Shown here piece by piece: positions 6,405 to 14,859 of a stretch of DNA of 64,000 nt; the first letter of the stretch is position 1, and every line of letters starts with the position of its first letter. Source of the stretch: Alphaproteobacteria bacterium UBA3768 (GTDB taxonomy: Bacteria > Pseudomonadota > Alphaproteobacteria > CAAHEQ01 > UBA3637). The position numbers and the translations under genes were made by a program. Location: the NCBI GenBank assembly GCA_002372315.1, contig DFFU01000004.1, positions 1 through 64,000 on the forward strand. Direction: 5' to 3'. Under the pieces are notes generated by a model. That model did not search any database. It was not told where the DNA came from and saw only the letters and a list, made by a program, of their open reading frames with translations.

Positions 6405-6842
6405 ATGGCCATTTTTAAAGTATCTGAAACAGAACAGACTCATCAAAATTCTATTGTTCAAGGGGATGAGGCGACTGAGGCTGAGGCAGCGGCAGATTTG
6501 GCACGTGCCTTTCCAATGATGGTATGTGGTGATGTCCAATCAATGCGTGTTGTTGTAAATGAAGCACGTGGTTTATATGAACCACAACGGGCACAGTATA
6601 TTCAATCCAGAATTTTACCAATTGCAATGCGCTTAAAAAATCAAGGTTCAGTTTTTGGTTATCCTTTGGTAACGGATGTGGCTGCTCACTTGTATAATTT
6701 TGTTGAAAAACACAAAGTTTTTGATAGTCCTGAAATAAATGTTGTCAATAATGACGTGTTGTTGTTACAAAATATTTTATGGAAAAAGATTTCTGGCGAT
6801 GGGGGAAAGGCAGGCCAAGAGATTTTGGCACAGCTGATATAA
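6405..6842 (+). CDS. HPt-like protein without the phosphorylatable histidine
   Basis: 145 residues behind a strong AAGGAGG site. The middle (AMRLKNQGSVFGYPLVTDVAAHLYNFVE, about 84-111) matches the alphaproteobacterial HPt-type pattern AHDIKGQGGTFGYPLvT.....L..fiE, but the His position holds Met (M85). It therefore cannot be a conventional phosphotransfer protein and may act as a partner or inhibitor. It is followed 10 bases later by a response regulator and then a histidine kinase, so it probably belongs to that signalling pathway. The family assignment comes from pattern recall. Confidence 0.55.
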   Translation: MAIFKVSETEQTHQNSIVQGDEATEAEAAADLARAFPMMVCGDVQSMRVVVNEARGLYEPQRAQYIQSRILPIAMRLKNQGSVFGYPLVTDVAAHLYNFVEKHKVFDSPEINVVNNDVLLLQNILWKKISGDGGKAGQEILAQLI

Positions 6843-6852
6843 GGAAAAGTAA

Positions 6853-7518
6853 ATGACTTTGGGCCATTTATTGGTTGTGGATGATGATAAAAGATTGTTG
6901 GAATTGTTAAAGCAATACCTGAGTAAGTCTGATTTTTGGGTTACAACAGCTGAAAATACATCTGAGGCGGATAGTTTATTGCACCTTTTTACTTTTGATG
7001 CGATTATTATGGATGTTATGATGCCTGAAACAAACGGAGTGGAGTATACTCAGTCATTACGTCAAAAAGGTATTAAAACACCTATATTAATGTTGACAGC
7101 GATGGGGGATGTGAACAGTCGCATTACTGGTTTAGAATCTGGCGCAGATGATTATTTGTCAAAACCGTTTGATCCAAAAGAATTGCTGTTAAGAATCAAA
7201 AATTTATTAAAACATCGTGAAATAACAAATGATATTTTTGAATTTGGTGAGTTTACTTATACCAAATCAACAGGGCAACTGATGAAACACTCTGTTCCCG
7301 TATGTTTAACAGGATCAGAACAGCAATTGTTAAAAGTTTTAATAATAAATGTGAATGGGGTTGTAACGCGTGAATACTTGGCTCAAATGATGCAGACAGA
7401 TTTAGTTCGAACTGTTGATGTTCAAATAGCGCGTCTCAGACGCAAAATAGAGCCAGATCCAAAGCATCCCGTGTGGATTCAATCTGTCCGTGGTCAAGGT
7501 TATAAATTAGTGAGGTAA
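6853..7518 (+). CDS. OmpR/PhoB-family response regulator
   Basis: 221 residues. The receiver domain (about 5-120) has the acidic triad DDD (10-12), phospho-acceptor D54 in MDVMMPE, T in MLTAMG and K in LSKPFDP. A winged-helix DNA-binding domain follows (about 128-220), ending in the typical RRKIEPDPKHPVWIQSVRGQGYKL. It is separated from the kinase gene by 3 bases. The regulon is unknown; the pair most resembles EnvZ/OmpR-type systems. Confidence 0.93.
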   Translation: MTLGHLLVVDDDKRLLELLKQYLSKSDFWVTTAENTSEADSLLHLFTFDAIIMDVMMPETNGVEYTQSLRQKGIKTPILMLTAMGDVNSRITGLESGADDYLSKPFDPKELLLRIKNLLKHREITNDIFEFGEFTYTKSTGQLMKHSVPVCLTGSEQQLLKVLIINVNGVVTREYLAQMMQTDLVRTVDVQIARLRRKIEPDPKHPVWIQSVRGQGYKLVR

Positions 7519-7521
7519 CAA

Positions 7522-8820
7522 ATGAGATTTTTCTTTAAACATATTCTTCCTAAACATTTATTGGCACGCTTTGTGTTGATTATTTTGCTTCCTTTGATTA
7601 CACTTCAAGCACTGGTTGGTATCTATTTTTATCATAAACATTGGGATACGATTAGTCGTCGTTTAGCAGATGATGTTGTGGGAGAAATTCGCTTGATAGC
7701 GGATTGGGCTGAGTCGCAGAAAGATCCTACCACAGGTTTTTCTGTTTTTGAAAAAAATTTAGCATTACAATTAGCGTGGGCCCCCAAAGAAAAATTACCT
7801 CAAAAAAATAATAAAAATCTGGTTGCGGCAAATTTGCGTGATAAAATCAGTGATTTACCGTATCCACAAACCACTTTGACAAATTCAGATGGTCAACAAG
7901 AAGTTTATATTCAATTGACAAAGGGGGTGTTAAAAATTACGGTTCCACGTAAGCGCTTTTTCAGTACGACAGTTCCTTCTTTTTTATGGTGGATGTTTGG
8001 TTCAGCTTTGTGGTTATTTGGGGTTGCATTTATCTTTATGAAAAATCAAGTTCGTGCGATTATTCGTTTGGCGCGTGCGGCAAAATTATTTGGCATGGGA
8101 CAGGATGTTCGTTTTAAACCAGAAGGTGCTTATGAAGTGCGTCAGGCGGGGCAGGCATTTATTGAAATGAAAGACAGAATCACGCGATATATGGATGAAC
8201 GTACAACAATGTTGGCGGGTGTCTCTCATGATTTGCGTACACCTTTGACGCGTATGAAATTGGAACTATCTATGATGAATCCAGATGAAACAACGCATAT
8301 GTTGAATCAAGATATTTTGGAAATGGAAAATATGCTGACAGGATATTTAAATTTTGCGCGTGGGGCAGGGCAAGAAAAAATGGAATCCATTGATTTAGAT
8401 TTATTTTTGGAAACAATGGTGGATAAGTATAAACGGGTAGGGTATCCCGTCAACTTACATATTGAACAATCGGCTCGGGTGATGGCGCGACCTCATGAGT
8501 TGATGCGTGCAATTTCCAATTTGGTGTCAAATGCCCAGAATTATGCTACCCAAACAAATATATCAATGGGGATTCGTGACGATATTATCCAATTGATAAT
8601 TGATGATAATGGACCTGGAATTCCTGCCAAAAAGCGTGAAGAAGTTTTTAAGCCTTTTTATCGGGTTGATCCATCACGCAACAAAAATACAGGTGGTGTT
8701 GGATTAGGGATGACAATTGCCCGTGACACAATACTTTCCCATGGGGGGAATATTAAATTGGAAACTAGCCCCATGAAGGGATTGCGTGTTTTAATTACCT
8801 TACCACTAAAAAATAGATGA
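7522..8820 (+). CDS. EnvZ-like sensor histidine kinase
   Basis: 432 residues. Transmembrane helices at about 14-36 and 152-173 flank a periplasmic domain of about 115 residues. A HAMP-like linker follows, then a HisKA box with H236 in VSHDLRTPL, N box NLVSNAQNYA, G1 box DDNGPGIP and G2 box GGVGLGMTIA, so all kinase motifs are intact. It acts in the inner membrane on the regulator encoded just upstream. Confidence 0.93.
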   Translation: MRFFFKHILPKHLLARFVLIILLPLITLQALVGIYFYHKHWDTISRRLADDVVGEIRLIADWAESQKDPTTGFSVFEKNLALQLAWAPKEKLPQKNNKNLVAANLRDKISDLPYPQTTLTNSDGQQEVYIQLTKGVLKITVPRKRFFSTTVPSFLWWMFGSALWLFGVAFIFMKNQVRAIIRLARAAKLFGMGQDVRFKPEGAYEVRQAGQAFIEMKDRITRYMDERTTMLAGVSHDLRTPLTRMKLELSMMNPDETTHMLNQDILEMENMLTGYLNFARGAGQEKMESIDLDLFLETMVDKYKRVGYPVNLHIEQSARVMARPHELMRAISNLVSNAQNYATQTNISMGIRDDIIQLIIDDNGPGIPAKKREEVFKPFYRVDPSRNKNTGGVGLGMTIARDTILSHGGNIKLETSPMKGLRVLITLPLKNR

Positions 8821-9053
8821 ATTAAAGGCCTTATTTAAAACGCATACAGATTTTTCCCAAACGCCAAGAACAATTAATAGCCTTGTTCGAACTTCCATTC
8901 ATACAAAATTCGTAAAACTCATTAAGCATTCGTTGATAACTTTGTAAAAGCAATCATAGAATTGATTGTTTTTTTTCGTTCTTATATCGCGTCTTTCAAA
9001 ATTTGGGTCCATCCTCTAACTCAAACAAATGAAAATGCAATAGCTAAAATAAA
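8821..9053. other. Gene-free stretch, possibly decayed coding DNA
   Basis: No intact gene. The minus strand shows short stretches with coding-like composition interrupted by stops, ending near 8832. They might be the tail of a decayed mobile gene, but nothing can be identified. Confidence 0.35.
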
Positions 9054-9079
9054 AGCACCTCACAAATCAGTGAGGCGCT
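9046..9079 (-). terminator. Terminator of the trpS-side lipoprotein gene
   Basis: Minus strand AGCGCCTCA (9071-9079) pairs with TGAGGTGCT (9054-9062), followed by TTTTATTTT. It lies directly after the lipoprotein stop. Confidence 0.75.
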
Positions 9080-9095
9080 TGAAAAATTGATTCAA

Positions 9096-9413
9096 TTAGC
9101 AACCACAGGGGCAGGTACGATGCTGTGCGCAAGGGCAAGATGGACGTTGCATTACAGGTTGTTGCATCATCATTGGACGATATTGTTGTTGAACCATCAT
9201 AGGAACCTGTTGATAAACAATCTGTTGTTGCACAGGGCGTGAATAACTTGCCTGAACATAGCTGCGATAGGTAATCGTCGCTTGTTGTGAGTTGGTATAA
9301 CTTGGTTCTGCATAGGCATACTCTTGAGGTTGATAGTCACGTTCACGTGCATAATCACATGTGCAAGCCGCTGTTAAAAGCGCTAAACCACAGATGAACA
9401 TTGTCTTTTTCAT
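9096..9413 (-). CDS. Small Gln/Met/Pro-rich lipoprotein
   Basis: 105 residues. Lipoprotein signal peptide with lipobox LTAAC (acylated C17). The mature part is rich in Gln, Tyr, Met and Pro (repeated QQQ, VPMMVQQQYRPMMMQQPVMQ) and ends in a Cys cluster CPCAQHRTCPCGC. Met-rich and Cys-rich runs can bind copper or other metals, but that is speculation. The start has AAAGGA upstream. It is separated from trpS by 15 bases and may be read through from it. Confidence 0.75.
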   Translation of the reverse strand: MKKTMFICGLALLTAACTCDYARERDYQPQEYAYAEPSYTNSQQATITYRSYVQASYSRPVQQQIVYQQVPMMVQQQYRPMMMQQPVMQRPSCPCAQHRTCPCGC

Positions 9414-9428
9414 TTTGTTATTCCTTTC

Positions 9429-10448
9429 TTATTTATAAAATATTGTTGCTTTCAAGCGTTCCAAAACAGGCCGAGCGATAGCTCGTGCCTTCTGGGCGCC
9501 AAATTGCAACATCTCCTCAACATCTTTATAATGGGCCATATAGTCCATATATTTTTCATGAATAGGGGCGAGCATCGTGGCAATTTCATCGCTCATCATT
9601 TTTTTGATGGTGCCATAACCCATACCACCTTTTTTCAAACCATCTTCAATTTCTTGTACTGTTTTGGGGGAACAAACGCCCCGTGCAATTTGAAACAATA
9701 AAATTTCTTCTGGATTTTTGGGAGCGTTAATGTCCTGACAATCTGTTTTAATGGACATAACGGCTTTTTTTATTTCATCAGTGCTTCCAAACAAAGGAAT
9801 GACATTGCCATAACTTTTGCTCATTTTTCGTCCATCAGTACCAGGCAAAACCGCCGCATTTTCCTTCGTAATCGCTTTGGGTAGTTTTAAAACTTCTTTA
9901 GCATAACAGGCATTGACCGCCCCTGCAATATCCGCTGTAATCTCTACATGTTGCACTTGGTCTTTACCAACAGGTACATAGTCAGAATCATAAGTCAAAA
10001 TATCGGCTGCCATCAAAATCGGATAATTATAAAGCCCCATGTTGATACCTGCATCATTGGGTTCACCCTTGGCAACGTTTTTATCCACAGCGGCCTTATA
10101 GGCATGGGCTTTATTCATAAAACCCTTGGGGGTAAAATTGGTCAGTAAAGAAGTCATTTCAAAAACTTCGGGGATATCAGATTGACGGAAGAAAATAGCT
10201 TTTTCGGGATCTAAACCACAGGCCAAATAAGTACAGGCAGCCTCTTTAATAATTTGGGCCAATTTTTCGGCATCTTTCATAAAGTTGATGGCATGACAAT
10301 CGGCAACAAACATGACCAATTTACCACCTTGGGCGATTACATCATTGCCCATTTCAATGGCGGGTTTAATGGCGCCTACGTAATTTCCAATGTGCAAAGT
10401 GCCCGTTGGTTTAACGCCTGTTAAAACACATTTCCCCGAAAGTTCCAT
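9429..10448 (-). CDS. trpS: Tryptophanyl-tRNA synthetase
   Basis: 339 residues from the ATG at 10448, which has AGGAAAGAGAGGG upstream and starts at the conserved N-terminus (MELSGKCVLTGVKPTGTLHIGNY). An upstream in-frame ATG at 10505 overlaps the promoter. The class I HIGH motif appears as LHIGN and the KMSKS loop as GRKMSKSYGN. DSDYVPVGKDQVQHVE is the usual tryptophan-site region. Cytoplasmic; charges tRNA-Trp. Confidence 0.97.
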   Translation of the reverse strand: MELSGKCVLTGVKPTGTLHIGNYVGAIKPAIEMGNDVIAQGGKLVMFVADCHAINFMKDAEKLAQIIKEAACTYLACGLDPEKAIFFRQSDIPEVFEMTSLLTNFTPKGFMNKAHAYKAAVDKNVAKGEPNDAGINMGLYNYPILMAADILTYDSDYVPVGKDQVQHVEITADIAGAVNACYAKEVLKLPKAITKENAAVLPGTDGRKMSKSYGNVIPLFGSTDEIKKAVMSIKTDCQDINAPKNPEEILLFQIARGVCSPKTVQEIEDGLKKGGMGYGTIKKMMSDEIATMLAPIHEKYMDYMAHYKDVEEMLQFGAQKARAIARPVLERLKATIFYK

Positions 10449-10476
10449 TGTTCCCTCTCTTTCCTTTTGGTGCGAT

Positions 10477-10505
10477 ATTATATCATAAATTGCCAAAAAA
10501 GTCAA
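10477..10505 (-). promoter_or_regulatory. Promoter of trpS
   Basis: Minus strand TTGACT (10500-10505), 17-base spacer, TATAAT (10477-10482). Confidence 0.75.
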
Positions 10506-10525
10506 GGAATATTTAAAAGGATAGA

Positions 10526-10810
10526 TTATGTACTGGCAACAATTTTAAATTTACCTTGCTCAATAGGTGGTTCTGCGTATATGGGAATATCTACCCATGA
10601 TAAATTATCTACTCGCGCCCAAAGGGGACCTTTATAACAGGCTTGCCATAAATCTGATTCAGCTTGTTCTGTGCCAACAGCCATGATTTCCACGCGTCCA
10701 TCGGATAAATTACGTACCCAACCGGACAACTTTAATTCTTCAGCAATTTTTTGAACCCATGCCCGAAAACCAACCCCTTGAACCCGTCCAGAGACTGTAA
10801 AATGACGCAT
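10526..10810 (-). CDS. acyP: Acylphosphatase
   Basis: 94 residues, the normal size for the family. The signature GRVQGVGFRAWVQ contains the phosphate-binding loop and catalytic Arg (R17), and GWVRNLSDGRVEI contains the catalytic Asn. It hydrolyses acyl phosphates in the cytoplasm. Its ATG overlaps the stop of the asmA-like gene (TAATG), so translation is coupled. Confidence 0.95.
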   Translation of the reverse strand: MRHFTVSGRVQGVGFRAWVQKIAEELKLSGWVRNLSDGRVEIMAVGTEQAESDLWQACYKGPLWARVDNLSWVDIPIYAEPPIEQGKFKIVAST

Positions 10811-13056
10811 TATTTTTTGATCCTCTGCTGTATGGCTTGATTCAGAGATTGAATCAATTGTTGTCTAAAATCTTCTTTTTTGGACGTCTTCTGATCTTGC
10901 TCTTCTTTTTTATTTGTTTGCTGTACCTTTTTTTGTTGAGTAGCATTTGCTGTTTGCGTGAAAGAGTTATTCCCTAAAACTTTTTGACACAATTGCTTTG
11001 ATGAGATAACTTGAGGCTTTTGACCTGATAATTTTTCAATGGCTGTTTTGGCAATATTGTCAACTGTTTGTCCCACATCGATTGAAGGCTGAATATCCTG
11101 CCAACCTCCTTTTAAATGAACGGCTTGAACACCCGATAATAACTGATTTGCCATGCCCCTTGTTTGATTAATGGAGGGAATGACAGTCAAATTAACGGTT
11201 TCATTTTGTAAATTTGTCTGTCCGCTGACTTCAAAATTTAGGGCACTTGTTTGTAAAACAATTTGCTTATCACTTGTGATAATACCATTGGCAACAGGAA
11301 CATTGATTGCACCACATGTAATTTCTGTTCTTTGATCAGAAGTTGAGAAATCCAATAAGCCAGCTTTTGACTTTGCCATGCTAATCGCAGAAGGTAGTGA
11401 ATTAAACCATTTATCTGTGATTGTTCCTCCTAGTATTTCAGCAATAATTTTTCCATTTGAAGATGAGATAATAGCCTTTGGGGTGTCACCATTAGAACTG
11501 AGTGATATATCAGTATTTAATTTCACATTTCGCACAGCCTTTGACAACTGGCGCACGTTGTTCAAATTTAAGGACTGTCCCCTAAATGTAAGGTTTACCG
11601 TCTTTTTATTCACATTCAATTTTAAATCTCCTTTAATAGCACCATCCAAAAATTGACCTGTATAAGGCAAAGACAACACACCATTTTTCAAATCAGGTAA
11701 CATACTTATTGCAATATAGTTAGATATTTGATCTGTTAAAAATAAATGCTTTATATCAACTTTCCCTTTCAAATCAAAGTATTTTAAAAAGTGCCAATTC
11801 AGTTTTTGATTGGATATTAAATAATTTTGATCTTTTTGGGCTTGTTTGACGGGGGGGATAATCTTATTTTGTGTGGTTTCAATGATAATATCCTCAATAT
11901 CAAGATAGGAACTTGTCAAGTTAGGATAAAGGGTTAATTGGTTGCGCCATTCAACATCAAAATTACCTTTAATATCGGATCTTCCCGCTTGAAAATCAAT
12001 TTTTTTCAAACTGATTCTATCCTTGTTGAGATCAATATTAGATTTGAATTCAAAAGGTTTAATGTACAGATTTTTTGAAACATTGGAATCATTTAATACA
12101 GCGCTTGCTGTCAAACTTGCTGAAGGGTTTTGTTTCAACTGAGATAGAGTGCCATCTGCTGTAAATTTAAAGTCATTCCTATTGATGGCAAGTGAAACAT
12201 TTTTCAATGCCATTATTTGCATATTCCCATCTGCAAATAAGTGTATTTTTGTGGGGACATCCATAAATGATGGTAGGTCAATTTTCCAAGATCTTAAAAA
12301 ACTGCGCATTTTAGGAATATTTATATTTGCATCAATCCGAACATTGCTTAATTTTTTCACATCTCCTATTTGACCTCTTAGCGTTGCTAAAGCACCACCT
12401 TGACGCACTTTAAAATCAATGGGAAGTTCCTTAAAATCACTTAAAAATTTTGTAAGTAACCCTGCAGACCCATCAATATCAAAAATACGATTTTTATAAG
12501 TCAATTGAAATTTAAGTTTATTCAATTCCTGTATAGATATCTTACTGGCTTCCACACTGTCTTTTTGATTTTGATTCATAAAACGTAACAAAAGTTTCTC
12601 AATGGTAATTTCTCTTACCCATAGGGCGTTTAAAATGGTTGCAGAATCATTCGTATTCATGGTTGTTGAATCATTGCCAGAGGAAGTATTTTTCGTACTA
12701 GTTTGCAACAAAGTTAAATCAGCAGACACCAGCAAAACATCAATTCGGCGAATTTCGATTTTTTTGTGCAATAAAGGAAGTAATTCCACAACAGCATCTA
12801 ATTTGGGTATACTAAGGATAACTTGTGGATTTTCGCCATTTTGGAAAATTTTGACATTTTGAATTTCAATTGTGGGAACCAAACTAAGTTTTGTCTTCAT
12901 AGATCCAATTTGAACTGGATAATTGAGGATCTTTGATAATTTTGCCTGAGTAAATACACGATAGTGATTTAAATCAAAAGTTGCCAAAAATATGCTAATG
13001 GCCACGAGTAATAAGACAATGAGAACAAATAAAGTAACAAAGATTTTCTTAATCAT
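10810..13056 (-). CDS. AsmA-family envelope protein
   Basis: 748 residues. One N-terminal membrane anchor (about 5-27), then FDLNHYR near residue 28, typical of AsmA, and a long periplasmic beta-rich region. The C-terminal AsmA portion reads G.l..l........L.d..G.i.S...I.L.T..LnfevsGqtnL...tvnLtv.P. AsmA-like proteins are proposed to carry or organise phospholipids between membranes. The last 70 residues are a Gln/Lys-rich tail. The start has GGAG upstream. It overlaps the RluC-type gene by 8 bases and acyP by 1 base, forming a three-gene unit. Confidence 0.88.
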   Translation of the reverse strand: MIKKIFVTLFVLIVLLLVAISIFLATFDLNHYRVFTQAKLSKILNYPVQIGSMKTKLSLVPTIEIQNVKIFQNGENPQVILSIPKLDAVVELLPLLHKKIEIRRIDVLLVSADLTLLQTSTKNTSSGNDSTTMNTNDSATILNALWVREITIEKLLLRFMNQNQKDSVEASKISIQELNKLKFQLTYKNRIFDIDGSAGLLTKFLSDFKELPIDFKVRQGGALATLRGQIGDVKKLSNVRIDANINIPKMRSFLRSWKIDLPSFMDVPTKIHLFADGNMQIMALKNVSLAINRNDFKFTADGTLSQLKQNPSASLTASAVLNDSNVSKNLYIKPFEFKSNIDLNKDRISLKKIDFQAGRSDIKGNFDVEWRNQLTLYPNLTSSYLDIEDIIIETTQNKIIPPVKQAQKDQNYLISNQKLNWHFLKYFDLKGKVDIKHLFLTDQISNYIAISMLPDLKNGVLSLPYTGQFLDGAIKGDLKLNVNKKTVNLTFRGQSLNLNNVRQLSKAVRNVKLNTDISLSSNGDTPKAIISSSNGKIIAEILGGTITDKWFNSLPSAISMAKSKAGLLDFSTSDQRTEITCGAINVPVANGIITSDKQIVLQTSALNFEVSGQTNLQNETVNLTVIPSINQTRGMANQLLSGVQAVHLKGGWQDIQPSIDVGQTVDNIAKTAIEKLSGQKPQVISSKQLCQKVLGNNSFTQTANATQQKKVQQTNKKEEQDQKTSKKEDFRQQLIQSLNQAIQQRIKK

Positions 13057-14032
13057 TTTTTCTCCATTTCATAAAAAGTGTGTCTACTGTTTGCTTTTCA
13101 TCAAATCCAAATTCATGAAAAGCTATTTTGGAATATTCTGGCAACGGGGCGACTACGGTATGCGTTTTAGCTTTTTCATCTTCCCAAGTTATAGAATGAG
13201 CATGCAAATACATCTGATGGGGAATATTTTGTGCTAAGGCTACACGCTTGCCATATTTATCATCTCCCAAAATAGGTGTTTTAAGAACATCGGCGCAATG
13301 CACTCGCAACTGATGGGTGCGCCCTGTGAGAGGAGCCATTTGAATCCAAGAAACTTTGTTTGCTAAATGATCCACTACTTGATAAAGAGAAACAGCCCTA
13401 TCACCCTTGTCAAAATCTACGGTCATTTTTTCACCCATTACACCTGATTTTTTTATCAAGGGCGCATCAATTTTACCCTCTTTGATTTTTGGACATCCCG
13501 CAACCAGTGCCCAGTATACTTTTTGAATGTTTTTTGTCTTAAATAATTTTGCATATTTTGCTGCTGATTGAGCTGTTCGTGCAATCAAAAGAACACCGCT
13601 TGTTTCTTTATCCAAACGATGAACTAATTTGGGGCGTTCGTCATAATCAAAGCGCAATCCATCTAATAGTCCATCTATATGGCGTAAGGTCTTTGTACCT
13701 CCTTGTACAGCCAATCCAGCAGGTTTATTCAAAACAATCACATCATTGTCTTTGTACAGAACTAAATTTTGAATAAATTGAGTATCTGCTTTGGACAGAG
13801 TTTTTGTCGTTTTGGGGACAGAATTGGATACTTCCATTGGGGGAATACGAATTTCATCACCAGCATTTAGTCTTTGATTAGATGTGGCTTTTAACCCATT
13901 GACACGAATATTTTTTTTGCGCAATAATTTTTCAATCATACCATGTGAAATATCAGGGAAATGTCGTTTGAACCAACGATCCAAACGAATATCGTTTTCA
14001 GATGCTGAAACTTTCTGAAATTGAACAGTCAC
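13049..14032 (-). CDS. rluC: 23S rRNA pseudouridine synthase, RluC/RluD type
   Basis: 327 residues, starting with GTG at 14032 behind AAAGGGGAAAAA. An N-terminal S4 RNA-binding domain (IRLDRWFKRHFP..SHGMIEKLLRKKNIRVNG) precedes the catalytic domain with HRLDKETSGVLL (catalytic Asp), ALVAGCP and GRTHQLRVH. RluC versus RluD cannot be settled by eye; RluC is more likely from length and the HF[PL]D start. Confidence 0.88.
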   Translation of the reverse strand: MTVQFQKVSASENDIRLDRWFKRHFPDISHGMIEKLLRKKNIRVNGLKATSNQRLNAGDEIRIPPMEVSNSVPKTTKTLSKADTQFIQNLVLYKDNDVIVLNKPAGLAVQGGTKTLRHIDGLLDGLRFDYDERPKLVHRLDKETSGVLLIARTAQSAAKYAKLFKTKNIQKVYWALVAGCPKIKEGKIDAPLIKKSGVMGEKMTVDFDKGDRAVSLYQVVDHLANKVSWIQMAPLTGRTHQLRVHCADVLKTPILGDDKYGKRVALAQNIPHQMYLHAHSITWEDEKAKTHTVVAPLPEYSKIAFHEFGFDEKQTVDTLFMKWRKND

Positions 14033-14205
14033 TTTTTCCCCTTTCTTAAGATATAATTACATATTTTTATTCAATTGTAAAGCCTTTTTTTATAAAATTT
14101 TACACACCTTTGTTTAGATTGATTTTTTTTATTATGACAAACATATCCAAGAGCAGTTTGAATCAAAAGGATTTAAACTTTTAACAAATAAAAAAGGAGA
14201 AAAAT

Positions 14206-14808
14206 ATGCAATTAGGAACTAGGTATCCAACACTCGCTTTTCATACAGGTGGAGCAGGGCAAGCAGATGATGGTATTCCACCACAGCCGTTTGAAACATT
14301 TTGTTATGATTCGGCACTTTTACAGGCCAAAATTCAAGATTTTAACGTGATTCCCTATACATCTGTTTTACCGCCAGAATTGTATGGTAATATTGTACCT
14401 GTGGATCAGGTTCAAAAAGACTTTAAACATGGTGCAGTTCTAGAAGTAATTATGGCAGGTAATGGAGCTCGATCATGTGACCATAAAGCTATTGCCACAG
14501 GTGTTGGTATTGTGTGGGGTAAAGATAAAAAAGGTAAATTCATTGGTGGTTGGGCAGCCGAATATGTGGAATATTTTGATACCTATATTGATGATGACAT
14601 TGCCAAATCACATTGTGAAATGTGGCTGACAAAGTCATTGAATCATGAATTGGAAATTCGCAGTTGTCAACAGCACAGTGATTTTCAATTTTATCATAAC
14701 TATTTAAATATTACTCAAAATTTTGGGTATTGTTTAACAGCGTTGGGCTTTTTGAATTTTGAATATGCACCATTGGTAACACCAGGGGCACCCAATTTTA
14801 AAAAATAA
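14206..14808 (+). CDS. aaxB: Pyruvoyl-dependent arginine decarboxylase, Chlamydia AaxB type
   Basis: 200 residues, closely matching chlamydial AaxB as I recall it over the full length: GTRYPTLAFHTGG at the start, PPQPFETFCYDSALLQAKI, KHGAVLEVIMAGNGA, IGGWAAEYVE, FHNYLNI and GYCLTALGFLNFE. Self-cleavage between T52 and S53 in PYTSVLP would generate the pyruvoyl group. It converts arginine to agmatine and CO2, consuming a proton. The paired antiporter gene follows after 51 bases. AaxB-type enzymes are unusual in Alphaproteobacteria, which suggests transfer. Strong AAGGAG site. Confidence 0.93.
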   Translation: MQLGTRYPTLAFHTGGAGQADDGIPPQPFETFCYDSALLQAKIQDFNVIPYTSVLPPELYGNIVPVDQVQKDFKHGAVLEVIMAGNGARSCDHKAIATGVGIVWGKDKKGKFIGGWAAEYVEYFDTYIDDDIAKSHCEMWLTKSLNHELEIRSCQQHSDFQFYHNYLNITQNFGYCLTALGFLNFEYAPLVTPGAPNFKK

Positions 14809-14815
14809 AGACTTT

Positions 14816-14843
14816 CCCCGTCATTTCGGGCGGGGATTTTTTT
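14816..14843 (+). terminator. Terminator/attenuator between aaxB and aaxC
   Basis: CCCCG / CGGGG stem with a 10-base loop, then seven T residues, 8 bases after the aaxB stop and just ahead of aaxC. It probably reduces aaxC transcription relative to aaxB. Confidence 0.75.
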
Positions 14844-14859
14844 ATCAAAGGATTTTTTC

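Noticed and set aside
8821..9053. Possible IS/transposase remnant on the minus strand
   Set aside because: Short coding-like pieces interrupted by stops, but no family motif could be identified; inverted-repeat ends not seen.
9096..9413. Copper-binding protein assignment for the Met/Gln-rich lipoprotein
   Set aside because: Composition alone is not enough; no known copper motif or metal-resistance neighbours.
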